A DNA stretch of 64,000 nucleotides from DTU072 sp050309775 (GTDB lineage Bacteria; Bacillota; Clostridia; Christensenellales; DTU072), in the NCBI GenBank assembly GCA_050309775.1, contig JBNRMV010000013.1:1-64000 (forward strand). The letters run 5' to 3'. Every line of letters starts with the position of its first letter. The first letter of the stretch is position 1. Of this stretch, positions 40,383 through 48,021 are shown piece after piece. Position numbers and translations under genes: made by a program. Below the pieces are notes generated by a model. The model ran no database searches. It saw only the letters and a program-made list of their open reading frames with translations, and was not told the origin of the DNA.

Positions 40383-40922
40383 TCAATACTCTGGTGAAAT
40401 CAAGCCATAATCCCCGTCATTGCGTTTGTAGACGACATTTACTTTTTTGGTTTCGGCATTTATGAATACATAAAAATTGTGTTCCAAAAGTTCCATTTCG
40501 GCAATGGCGTTTTCTACTGTAATGTGCGCAATCTGAAAGCTCTTTACTCTTACGACCTTGCCGCCGTTTTCTTGACCTTCATAGCCTTCGTTACTCTCAT
40601 ATATGCTGGGCGCTTCAAAAGCGTCTTTACGCAGTTTGTTGTCAAAACGCTTGCGGTACTTGACTATCTGGCGTTCTATTTTTGGCAAAATAATGTCAAT
40701 GTTGTCGAACATGTTGTCGCTTGTCACTTCAGAACGAACTGTCATATTGTCACTGTTTAGGGTTATTTCCATAGTGTGCTTTTCCGGTCCGGACATAGAA
40801 AGTCTTACCTTCGCCGTAGCTTCTTTGTGAAAATATTTGTCAAATTTTGAAATCTTTTTCTCTAATAGCTCTTTCATGTTTTCTCTTGGCTTGTAGTTCT
40901 TGGACACAATCTCGATACGCAT
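40383..40922 (-). CDS. hpf: ribosome hibernation promoting factor, long form
   Basis: A 179-residue long HPF, which pairs 70S ribosomes into inactive 100S dimers. Residues 1-95 are the ribosome-binding domain and about 120-179 the dimerisation domain (AIAEMELLEHNFYVFINAET...VVYKRNDGDYGLI). AGGAGG precedes the ATG. Confidence 0.95.
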   Translation of the reverse strand: MRIEIVSKNYKPRENMKELLEKKISKFDKYFHKEATAKVRLSMSGPEKHTMEITLNSDNMTVRSEVTSDNMFDNIDIILPKIERQIVKYRKRFDNKLRKDAFEAPSIYESNEGYEGQENGGKVVRVKSFQIAHITVENAIAEMELLEHNFYVFINAETKKVNVVYKRNDGDYGLISPEY

Positions 40923-40972
40923 ATTAAAAATCCTCCTGTTCTTTTTATGTATTTATGGCTTGTTGCAATTTG

Positions 40973-41458
40973 TTATCTTTTGATATCTTTGAGTACGCTT
41001 TTTATTTGGTTTTCAATTCTTTTGTTGGTCATGCGCGCCACCCTGACGCCCTTTTGTTCCTTGCCTACGCCGTTTTGGCACATGGCGTCAATGATAGGCA
41101 ACACTCTTTCGGCGGTTATGCCGTAATCCACAAACAATTGTCTTGTTTCGGTATAATTCAAACATATTATTGCCCTCAGCAGATGATGCGAACACACAAA
41201 ACCATATGTTGAATACTTTTGCGCCTCCTTAATGGCAATTTCGGCGTTTTGGCTTATTGTGCTGCGCAGTTCTGTCGGGATAAAAAAACTTTCCGCGATG
41301 CTTCTTGTCAAGCCCAGCCGCCCCAACAGTTCTGCGGCAATACTGCCGCTTGTCGCCGCCATAGCCAGCACAAGGTTCATACAAGTGATTTCTTCCGAGT
41401 CATAATATATTCCCGCCGCTTTATCAAATACCGCCGCAAGCTCTGCGCTAAACTTCAT
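40973..41458 (-). CDS. stand-alone Clp N-terminal-domain protein
   Basis: A 161-residue protein that resembles the two-repeat N-terminal domain of ClpC/ClpA: FDKAAGIYYDSEEITCMNLVLAMAA and a second copy ending CSHHLLRAIICL. No ATPase follows, so it is not a truncated ClpC by frameshift: the next gene, hpf, is intact. ClpC N-domains bind adaptors and phospho-arginine, so this may act as an adaptor or inhibitor. There is no clear ribosome-binding site; it starts 13 bases after galU and may be coupled. Confidence 0.75.
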   Translation of the reverse strand: MKFSAELAAVFDKAAGIYYDSEEITCMNLVLAMAATSGSIAAELLGRLGLTRSIAESFFIPTELRSTISQNAEIAIKEAQKYSTYGFVCSHHLLRAIICLNYTETRQLFVDYGITAERVLPIIDAMCQNGVGKEQKGVRVARMTNKRIENQIKSVLKDIKR

Positions 41459-41471
41459 AGGCCGATAGCGT

Positions 41472-42347
41472 TTATAGAGTTTTTGTCAATTTTTTCAGAT
41501 ACTTCTTTAGGTCTTGACTCAACTCGTCATTCCGCAGCGCGTATTCTATATTTGCTCTGAGGTAACCCAACTTGTCCCCTATATCATAGCGCATGCCCTC
41601 AAATGAATAAGCGTACGCTCCGACGTCTTTTGCCATAAGTTCTATTGCTGTGGGCAAATAAACCTCGCCGTTGGGCGCGGCAGGCGTCATTCTTATGTAG
41701 TGGAATATATCGGGGGTAAGCACAAATCTTCCAAGACTTGTCAGCGTGGAAGGCATTTCGTCAATCTTCGGCTTTTCTTTCAAGCCAAGGATTTCGGTAT
41801 AGGCGCCTTTTATTCTACCGGGGACTATGACGCCGTATTTTGTCGCTTCTTCTTTGGGTTGCGGCTGCACACCAACTATTGTAAGTCCAGTGGTTGTGTA
41901 GGCATCAATAAGTTGTTTTGTGACGGGATATTCGGGGTTGTAGATGACATCGTCGCCGAACAGTACGGCAAAAGGCTCGTCTTTTACGAAACTCTCGCAA
42001 AGCTCAATCGCCTTTCCTGTGCCAAGCATTTCTTTCTGGCGGATATAACAAATGTTGACCTTGTCAGATAACTCGTTCATTACTCTGATTTGGTCATGCT
42101 TTCCGCTTTTTGATAGGGCGTTCTCGACTTCTACATTTCGGTCAAAATGGTCGGCTATGTTGTTTTTGTTGCGGCCAAGAATAATACAGACATCAGTAAT
42201 GCCGCTTTCAACACACTCTTCAACTATATATTGAATTGACGGGACATCTACGATAGGCAACATTTCTTTCGGCATAGCCTTTGTTGCCGGTAAAAATCTT
42301 GTGCCATAGCCTGCTGCCGGAATGATTGCTCTGGTTACTTTCTGCAT
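41472..42347 (-). CDS. galU: UTP-glucose-1-phosphate uridylyltransferase
   Basis: A 291-residue nucleotidyltransferase making UDP-glucose for envelope glycans. The N-terminal IPAAGYGTRFLPATKAMPKEM (UTP site) and the FAVLFGDDVIY metal site are intact. GAGGTG precedes the ATG. First gene of galU-ClpN, possibly continuing to hpf. Confidence 0.95.
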   Translation of the reverse strand: MQKVTRAIIPAAGYGTRFLPATKAMPKEMLPIVDVPSIQYIVEECVESGITDVCIILGRNKNNIADHFDRNVEVENALSKSGKHDQIRVMNELSDKVNICYIRQKEMLGTGKAIELCESFVKDEPFAVLFGDDVIYNPEYPVTKQLIDAYTTTGLTIVGVQPQPKEEATKYGVIVPGRIKGAYTEILGLKEKPKIDEMPSTLTSLGRFVLTPDIFHYIRMTPAAPNGEVYLPTAIELMAKDVGAYAYSFEGMRYDIGDKLGYLRANIEYALRNDELSQDLKKYLKKLTKTL

Positions 42348-42375
42348 CTATTACACCTCACTTATCCTTAATGTT

Positions 42376-42437
42376 ATTATAAACCAAGCCGCCTCATTAT
42401 GCAATACTATTCTTTCCACTATATGGCAGACCATATA
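42376..42437 (-). promoter_or_regulatory. galU promoter with upstream inverted repeat
   Basis: On the minus strand TTGCAT (42404-42399), 17 bases, TATAAT (42381-42376). A perfect 7-bp repeat TATATGG-CAGA-CCATATA (42420-42437) lies just upstream of the -35. The rest of the gap up to the tRNA promoter shows nothing else. Confidence 0.6.
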
Positions 42438-42477
42438 ATTTATTTACGAAAAGAAGGGCTGAATATGCCGAATTTGT

Positions 42478-42506
42478 TTGACAGAATGCTTTTGCCGTTG
42501 TAGAAT
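42478..42506 (+). promoter_or_regulatory. promoter of the tRNA-Leu pair
   Basis: TTGACA (42478-42483), 17 bases, TAGAAT (42501-42506), 13 bases before the first tRNA. Confidence 0.7.
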
Positions 42507-42519
42507 AACAAATGCATAT

Positions 42520-42602
42520 ACGAGGGTGGCGGAATTGGCAGACGCGTATGATTCAGGTTCATATTGGCAACAGTGAGGGTTCAAGTCCCTTCCCTCGTAC
42601 CA
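42520..42602 (+). tRNA. tRNA-Leu (anticodon CAG)
   Basis: Acceptor ACGAGGG pairs with CCCTCGT. The TGGCGGAATTGGCAGACGC D-arm is typical of tRNA-Leu, the anticodon stem TATGA/TCATA encloses CAG, a long variable arm is present and CCA is encoded. Confidence 0.93.
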
Positions 42603-42620
42603 CTAACCAAAACCCCTTTT

Positions 42621-42705
42621 GCGGTTGTGCTGGAATCGGCAGACAGGCATGACTAAGGATCATGTGTCAAACGACGTGCAAGTTCAAGTCTTGTCAACCG
42701 CACCA
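42621..42705 (+). tRNA. tRNA-Leu (anticodon AAG)
   Basis: Acceptor GCGGTTG pairs with CAACCGC, anticodon stem CATGA/TCATG encloses CTAAGGA, giving AAG. A long variable arm, a T loop TTCAAGT and an encoded CCA fit tRNA-Leu. The D stem uses C10-G25 instead of the usual G10-C25 but still pairs. A34 is rare in bacteria outside tRNA-Arg(ACG). Confidence 0.85.
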
Positions 42706-42714
42706 AACATAACA

Positions 42715-42750
42715 AACGCCGTCACAATATTGTGACGGCGTTATTCTTTT
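42715..42750 (+). terminator. terminator after the tRNA-Leu pair
   Basis: A 28-base perfect palindrome around AATATT (arms starting AACGCCGTCAC, 42715-42742) followed by ATTCTTTTT. Confidence 0.85.
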
Positions 42751-42772
42751 TAGTTCAATATAAATCAATATA

Positions 42773-42961
42773 CTATTTCGACTCTTCCTCGGCTTTGCTG
42801 GCTTTCAAATCCTTGTAGGCTTTGTAGTACTGTGAAATATAGTCATTCTTGTATGCCTTGTAATACTTCTCAAAGTATTCGTTTATCACTGTGGTGTCCT
42901 CTGCCTTGACGGGAGCCGTATCTGCGGGCGCTTCAATTTGCTTTTGCTTTCTCTTTTTCAT
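42773..42961 (-). CDS. small tyrosine-rich repeat protein, function unknown
   Basis: A 62-residue protein I do not recognise. It is basic at the start (MKKRKQKQ) and acidic at the end, with no signal peptide or membrane segment. Residues 31-40 (EKYYKAYKND) and 43-52 (SQYYKAYKDL) are near copies 12 residues apart, probably one helix with a repeated YYKAYK face. GGAGGC lies 5 bases before the ATG, which makes translation credible. It is monocistronic and convergent with the tRNA-Leu pair. Confidence 0.65.
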   Translation of the reverse strand: MKKRKQKQIEAPADTAPVKAEDTTVINEYFEKYYKAYKNDYISQYYKAYKDLKASKAEEESK

Positions 42962-43071
42962 AAAGCCTCCAAAACATACATTCTCTTAATAATTATTATA
43001 TTAACATAGCCTTTATTAAATTGCAATGAGAATTTGTTGGATATTGACGCATGGCGGCGGAAAATTATGCA

Positions 43072-43100
43072 TTGCTTTATTGCGTTGTCAGGTTTATAAT
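43072..43100 (+). promoter_or_regulatory. promoter of the GtrA-like gene
   Basis: TTGCTT (43072-43077), 17 bases, TATAAT (43095-43100), 17 bases before the ATG. Confidence 0.6.
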
Positions 43101-43117
43101 ATACAAAAGGAGAACTT

Positions 43118-43645
43118 ATGAATAAAATAAATAAAAATAAAACAGCCTCGCCTGCTTCGGCAAAAAAACAAGAGGTCATACGCATATTCAAGTATGTATT
43201 GTTTGCTTCAAGCGCCGGCATAATTCAGGCGGTTACATTTACTCTGCTTTTTGAGTTGGCATTCAAAGGCCGCACATCATATTATTGGCCCTCTTACATA
43301 GTGGCGCTGACTCTGTCAGTCATTTGGAACTTTACTTTTAACCGCAAATACACTTTCAAGTCGGCAAACAATGTGCCTATCGCCATGCTGATGGTAGCCG
43401 GTTATTATTTGGTCTTTACTCCGCTTTCAACATGGTGGGGAGACGCCCTGACAAACAAAGCAGGCTGGAACGAATACCTCACCTTGGCGCTGACTATGAT
43501 AATAAACCTTGTGACAGAGTTCCTTTTCTGCCGCCTTGTCGTATTCCGCAAGAGCATAAACACCAATGAATTGGCAAAAAAAGAAATGGAACGACAAAAA
43601 CTGCTAGAAACTGAACAAAGCGATGACGAAACAGACGACGAATAA
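43118..43645 (+). CDS. GtrA-like family membrane protein
   Basis: A 175-residue protein with four predicted transmembrane segments between about residues 22 and 145. WNFTFNRKYTFKS is the GtrA family signature near the second helix pair, and a related FCRLVVFRKS lies near the end. GtrA-like proteins are thought to help move lipid-linked sugars across the membrane. The C-terminus is strongly acidic (EQSDDETDDE). AAGGAG precedes the ATG. Confidence 0.88.
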   Translation: MNKINKNKTASPASAKKQEVIRIFKYVLFASSAGIIQAVTFTLLFELAFKGRTSYYWPSYIVALTLSVIWNFTFNRKYTFKSANNVPIAMLMVAGYYLVFTPLSTWWGDALTNKAGWNEYLTLALTMIINLVTEFLFCRLVVFRKSINTNELAKKEMERQKLLETEQSDDETDDE

Positions 43646-43665
43646 TCCCGTCAACGGTTTTTTTC

Positions 43666-43708
43666 TTGCAAAGAGAGCGCATTATCAACTATAATAATAA
43701 TAATAATG
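43666..43708 (+). promoter_or_regulatory. degV operon promoter with (TAA)n tract
   Basis: TTGCAA (43666-43671), 18 bases, TATAAT (43690-43695). The -10 runs into a TAA trinucleotide tract of about six units (43690-43708), ahead of the AAGGAG ribosome-binding site. Confidence 0.5.
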
Positions 43709-43730
43709 CAAAGTATAAAGGAGAATAATT

Positions 43731-44603
43731 ATGTCCATATTTTTTATTGATACCAATTGCGAATTGTGGTGGGAGAGAGCCAAAGAACTTGGCGTCACCA
43801 ACATTATAAAAATGCCATATACCATTTGTGACGAAGAAAGATTCTATGATTTGGGCGAAAAATATGACCCCAAAGAATTCTTTTCCCTCGTTCGCCAAGG
43901 CAACACCCCTATTACTTCCTGCCTGAACGCAGAAAACTACAAAGAATATTTTGAGCCGTATTTCAAAAAAGGCGAAGAGATACTTTATGTCAGTTTCTCT
44001 TCAAAAATGAGCGCGACTTTTCAACAACTTGATGTTGCCATAAAAGAGCTTTCGGAACAATATCCCGACGCAAAGTTCACACGCTACGACACAAAAGGCA
44101 TAAGTCTGGGAGCGGGTCTTTCCGTCTATGAGGCGGCAAAACTGCACAAAGCCGGCAAGTCTGTGCAAGAAATAACAGATTTTCTCGATGGCTTCATACA
44201 AAAAGTCAACGCAGTATTTTCACCCGACAACCTTGTATATCTGAAAAGAGGCGGCAGGCTTTCCTCTGCGCAGGCATTTTTTGGCGGCTTGCTTCAAGTC
44301 AAACCGATTATTCGCCAAAACGCAGAAGGCGCACTATACAGCGCATCAAAGGTAAACGGCCGCCAAAAAGCCATAAACGCTTTGATTGAAGATGTTATCG
44401 AAAATGTCATAGATGTCGACAAGTATCCCATCGCCGTTTTGGACGCTGACTGCGGAGATGAAGCCAACAAAATAATTCAGCGCCTGCAAGCAGCTTTGCC
44501 AAACGCCACAATATGGCATCAACCTGTCGGACCCGTCATTGGCACGCATTGCGGACCGGGCACCATAGCAGTATGCTTTGTAGCAGAATCAAGGGGCAGA
44601 TAA
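43731..44603 (+). CDS. DegV family fatty-acid-binding protein
   Basis: A 290-residue DegV/FakB-type protein. The fatty-acid-binding fold shows ITSCLNAENYKEYFE, VSFSSKMSATFQQ, the LKRGGRLSSAQAFFGG motif typical of the family and a C-terminal HCGPGTIAVCF. FakB proteins present fatty acids to the kinase FakA; no fakA is in the window. It is the first gene of a run with apbE and two membrane proteins; its stop overlaps the apbE ATG (TAATG). Confidence 0.9.
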   Translation: MSIFFIDTNCELWWERAKELGVTNIIKMPYTICDEERFYDLGEKYDPKEFFSLVRQGNTPITSCLNAENYKEYFEPYFKKGEEILYVSFSSKMSATFQQLDVAIKELSEQYPDAKFTRYDTKGISLGAGLSVYEAAKLHKAGKSVQEITDFLDGFIQKVNAVFSPDNLVYLKRGGRLSSAQAFFGGLLQVKPIIRQNAEGALYSASKVNGRQKAINALIEDVIENVIDVDKYPIAVLDADCGDEANKIIQRLQAALPNATIWHQPVGPVIGTHCGPGTIAVCFVAESRGR

Positions 44604-45622
44604 TGAACATTACACTCCGCCCGAACAAAATATTCGGGCGGATTCTTGTCATACTTTTTATATCCATTTTCATTCTTTCCTTGGCGGGTTGCGCCGCCGA
44701 AAGTGGCGAAAAGATTGTTTTCGGCACCTATTATAATGTGAAAATTCAAGGCAACGGCGCAAATTCCGCATTGAAAGAAATTGACGCCTTACTAGTAGAA
44801 ATTGAAAATCAGGTGTCGACAAACATTGCGACTAGCGATGTCAGCAAAATAAATATCGCACCTGTCGGACAAGCCATAACTGTGGGCGTTCATACCGCTT
44901 TTCTTTTCAAGAAATCTGCGGAATTGTACCAAACCACGCAACAGGCTTTCAATGCGGCTATATTCCCTCTTGTCGAACTATGGAAATTTAGTCCCGGCAC
45001 TTTTCGCCACATAGCAGAAAGCATACCCTCTGCCGCCGACATTTCCCAAACTCTGGAATACTGCGCCATGGAAAATTTTCATTTTGACGAACAGCAGTCG
45101 ACAATAACAAAACTGCATGCGCAAGCAAAACTGGACTTTGGCGGCATAGCAAAAGGATATGCAGTAGACAAAGCGCTGGAGCTTTGCAACGGAAAGAAGC
45201 AAGCCATAGTCAATATCGGCGGCAACATAGCCGCCTTCGGGGATAATAAAAGAATAGGCATGACCCACCCCAGAGATACCTCAACCCTATTTGGTGTAAT
45301 AAACCTCAACAATGCCGCCATAGCCACAAGCGGCGACTATGAAAGGTATTACATTTTTGAGGAACAAAGATACAACCACATCATTGCCAAAGACGGCTAC
45401 CCCACTGGGATAAACAACAACGACATTATCAGCGCCTCAGTCATAGGAGAAAGCGCCCTTATTTGCGACGCGCTGTCCACATCTGTTATGATTCTTGGCA
45501 TGCAGTGGGCTGAAGTGTTGCCGCAATGGGGCTATTCTGTAATAATTGTTACAGAAAACAGCTATAAAATAATCGGAGACCTAAGTTTTGAAAGCAAACA
45601 AACAACGCACCAACGAATCTAA
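44603..45622 (+). CDS. apbE: FAD:protein FMN transferase, lipoprotein
   Basis: A 339-residue ApbE enzyme that attaches FMN covalently to threonine in extracytoplasmic flavoproteins. The signal peptide ends in lipobox LAGC (lipidated C30). Family motifs are LDFGGIAKGYAVDKA, INIGGNIAAFG and the metal-site region (ALICDALSTSVMILG). The ATG at 44603 overlaps the DegV stop. No RnfG/NqrC or FMN-binding-domain target is in the window. Confidence 0.93.
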   Translation: MNITLRPNKIFGRILVILFISIFILSLAGCAAESGEKIVFGTYYNVKIQGNGANSALKEIDALLVEIENQVSTNIATSDVSKINIAPVGQAITVGVHTAFLFKKSAELYQTTQQAFNAAIFPLVELWKFSPGTFRHIAESIPSAADISQTLEYCAMENFHFDEQQSTITKLHAQAKLDFGGIAKGYAVDKALELCNGKKQAIVNIGGNIAAFGDNKRIGMTHPRDTSTLFGVINLNNAAIATSGDYERYYIFEEQRYNHIIAKDGYPTGINNNDIISASVIGESALICDALSTSVMILGMQWAEVLPQWGYSVIIVTENSYKIIGDLSFESKQTTHQRI

Positions 45623-46010
45623 TCTGAAAGACTTTTTCAAAAACAAAGGACTGTTTTTCAAAGCAGACCTCATTTTGTTGTTGATTGTCGTTGTTATTGC
45701 GGTAGTTTTTGTAGCCGGAGCTACAAATAACGCCAAAGGCGAATATATCGAAATTTATTACAAAGGAGAGCTTATTTCACGCCACTCGCTCAATGAGAAC
45801 AAAACTATTCCCATCGACAAACAAGGACATAATGTAATAGTTATAGAATACGGAATGGCATATATGGCGGAGGCGGATTGCGCAAATCAGATATGCGTAA
45901 AGAGTGCAAAAATCAGCCTGGACGCCCAACGCATAATTTGCGCACCCAACGGTATTGTTGTCATCGTGAGAGGCAATGACTTGGACGGCATCACAGGGGG
46001 GCAGATATGA
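45588..46010 (+). CDS. NusG domain II-containing membrane-anchored protein (EetA-like)
   Basis: A 140-residue protein: one N-terminal membrane anchor (about residues 27-45), then an outside-facing NusG-II-type beta domain (YIEIYYKGELISRHSL...NVIVIEYGMAYM), a pair of cysteines in ADCANQICVK and C-terminal IICAPNGIVVIV. Proteins of this kind precede Gx transporters. It begins with TTG, with CGGAGAC upstream, and overlaps the end of apbE by 35 bases, so the genes are tightly coupled. Confidence 0.82.
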   Translation: MKANKQRTNESNLKDFFKNKGLFFKADLILLLIVVVIAVVFVAGATNNAKGEYIEIYYKGELISRHSLNENKTIPIDKQGHNVIVIEYGMAYMAEADCANQICVKSAKISLDAQRIICAPNGIVVIVRGNDLDGITGGQI

Positions 46011-46507
46011 GGGCAAAAAAAATAGCCGTTGCGGCGGTTACACTTGCTTTGGCGCTGATTATCGGAGTAATTGAAAACTTTATTCCGCCCATCGTACCCT
46101 TTTTACCCTATGTACGCATAGGACTGTCGAATGTCGTCATTTTGACGGCTATCATTCTACTGAATTATAAATATGCCTTAGCGGCATCTGTCTTAAAATC
46201 AGTACTTGTTCCGTTATTTGTCGGCAATCCCGTTATGATACTTTATTCCCTGCCGGCGTCATTGATTTCTACGCTGATAGGCGTTCTGATGCTTGCGACA
46301 AGAAAACTTAGCATTCCGGCCGTCAGCATTCTTTCCGCAACCGTCCACAACCTCATTCAGCTGTGTGTAGCCGCTCTTATGACCTCGGCGCTGGTGTTTG
46401 GCTATGCGCCATATTTTGTAATAGCCGGCAGCGTGTCCGGGCTGATTACGGGAGTGGCAGCATATATTCTCATAAGGTATTTGCCCAAAGATTTTTTTAT
46501 TCTTTAA
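46007..46507 (+). CDS. Gx transporter family membrane protein (EetB/HepS-like)
   Basis: A 166-residue hydrophobic protein with about five transmembrane segments, an N-terminal FIPPIVPFLPYVRIGLSN motif and many glycines. It is annotated in the literature either as heptaprenyl diphosphate synthase component I or as an ECF-S-like Gx transporter. The ATG overlaps the upstream stop (ATGA) and a GGGGGG stretch serves as ribosome-binding site. Its 3' end overlaps the convergent rpe gene by 11 bases. Confidence 0.82.
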   Translation: MRAKKIAVAAVTLALALIIGVIENFIPPIVPFLPYVRIGLSNVVILTAIILLNYKYALAASVLKSVLVPLFVGNPVMILYSLPASLISTLIGVLMLATRKLSIPAVSILSATVHNLIQLCVAALMTSALVFGYAPYFVIAGSVSGLITGVAAYILIRYLPKDFFIL

Positions 46508-47165
46508 TACCGCGCAACCGCCTTATTGTTGCGGCAGGGTTTTTGGACTTATAAATGCTGCTGCCGGCTACAAGAATGCTTGCTCCGGCGGCAATGACTT
46601 CATCTGCATTTTGTTCGGTAATACCTCCGTCTACCTCTATCGGTATGTTCAAGGACATTTCGTCAAGGTATCTCTTGACTGTTTTTATGCGCTCAATGCT
46701 GTCTTCAATAAACTTTTGTCCGCCCAGTCCGGCAAATACGCTCATAACAAGTATCATATCGCAGAAATTAAACAAATGTTTGTATTTTTCTATCGACACA
46801 TCCGGATTAAAAACTATACCGCTTTTCACGCCCCTGCTGCGTATTCTTTTCAGCGTTTCAAGAGCGTCATCGCTTGCTTCGGGGTGGAATGTCAGCCAGT
46901 CGGCGCCGCTGTCGGCAAAAGCGTCTATGTAGCGTTCCGGCTTTGTTATCATAAGATGCACATCAAGCGGAAGCGCGGTTATTTTCTTTATTGCGGCTAT
47001 CATAGGCATACCAAAGGTGAGATTCTTTACATAAACGCCGTCCATGACATCGCAATGCACAAGGTCGCCGCCCCATTCAGATATCTGCTCAACGGCGCGT
47101 TGCATGTTGACGAAGTCTCCCGACAGTATTGACGGGCTGATAAGAATTTTTTTAGTATTTGGCAT
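46497..47165 (-). CDS. rpe: ribulose-phosphate 3-epimerase
   Basis: A 222-residue TIM-barrel enzyme of the pentose phosphate pathway. ISPSILSGDF, HCDVMDGVYVKNLTFG, HLMI...P and EVDGGI carry the metal and catalytic residues. GAAGGAG precedes the ATG, which lies inside the end of rsgA. Last gene of the large minus-strand operon, with a convergent 11-base overlap with the Gx transporter gene. Confidence 0.95.
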   Translation of the reverse strand: MPNTKKILISPSILSGDFVNMQRAVEQISEWGGDLVHCDVMDGVYVKNLTFGMPMIAAIKKITALPLDVHLMITKPERYIDAFADSGADWLTFHPEASDDALETLKRIRSRGVKSGIVFNPDVSIEKYKHLFNFCDMILVMSVFAGLGGQKFIEDSIERIKTVKRYLDEMSLNIPIEVDGGITEQNADEVIAAGASILVAGSSIYKSKNPAATIRRLRGIKE

Positions 47166-48021
47166 CTTGAATCTCCTTCAATTGATTATATATGATTGTA
47201 TAGCGTTGATATCTTTCTGCTGAAAGCGCGCCAAGTCCGACTTGTTTTTTCACTTCGCAGTCAGGCTCGCCAATATGAGCGCAATTGTTTTTGTAGCGGC
47301 ACTTTGGCATGTGCTTTATATAATCAGTATAATAAAAAGTCAGCTCCGATGGCAAGAGGTCGCCAAACTCCAACAGTGAAAAACCGCAGGTGTCGGCAAG
47401 TCTGCCCGCACCGTAATCAAATATTTCAATATGCCTTGTGGTGTTTTTGCCGCGCTGTATTTTTTCCGACAGACCGCTGACTTGCATAGCCTCTCTGCCC
47501 AAAATAGCGTTCAGCAGCGAAGATTTGCCTACGGCGCTTTGTCCTGCAAAACAGCTGAGTCCGCCTTCCATGACGGCAAGCAATTCATTGAGTCCGTCCT
47601 CAGTCATTACGGATGCGGCAACACAAGACATTTCGTCTTTATAAGGTGCAAAAAGCCTTTCTATTTCGGCTCTGTCGATTAGGTCGCTTTTGTTGAAACA
47701 AAGCACAGGTCTTATGCCTTCAATGTAACAATTTATTATCATCTTGTCAACCAGTACCCAATCGGGAGCAGGCACCGGCGCCACAACGATAATCAGGCAA
47801 TCAATATTGCTTATATATGGTCTGATTAAAGCGTTTTTTCTCGGATAGACCTCTTCAATTATGGCGGTGTTTCCTCTTATTCCATCAATGCGCACATAGT
47901 CGCCTACATAAATATCATAGTCACGCTTGACCCGACCTCTTGAGAAGCAGGTATATCTTTTTTTGTCGTCAGTCATGACGGTAAATTTTGAGGCAACCGC
48001 CTTTATTACTTGCGCTCTGAT
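47152..48021 (-). CDS. rsgA: small ribosomal subunit biogenesis GTPase RsgA
   Basis: A 289-residue circularly permuted GTPase for 30S maturation. Motif order is G4 (FNKSD), G1 (GQSAVGKSSL), G3 (DTCGF), followed by the zinc site (CRYKNNCAHIGEPDC). The start is unusual. No ATG, GTG or TTG lies in frame near the expected N-terminus; an AAAGGAGG site lies 7 bases before an in-frame ATC codon at 48021, where homologues begin (xIRAQVIKAV). The ATG at 48063 would place that ribosome-binding site inside the gene. I annotate the ATC start. Confidence 0.88.
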   Translation of the reverse strand: MRAQVIKAVASKFTVMTDDKKRYTCFSRGRVKRDYDIYVGDYVRIDGIRGNTAIIEEVYPRKNALIRPYISNIDCLIIVVAPVPAPDWVLVDKMIINCYIEGIRPVLCFNKSDLIDRAEIERLFAPYKDEMSCVAASVMTEDGLNELLAVMEGGLSCFAGQSAVGKSSLLNAILGREAMQVSGLSEKIQRGKNTTRHIEIFDYGAGRLADTCGFSLLEFGDLLPSELTFYYTDYIKHMPKCRYKNNCAHIGEPDCEVKKQVGLGALSAERYQRYTIIYNQLKEIQDAKY

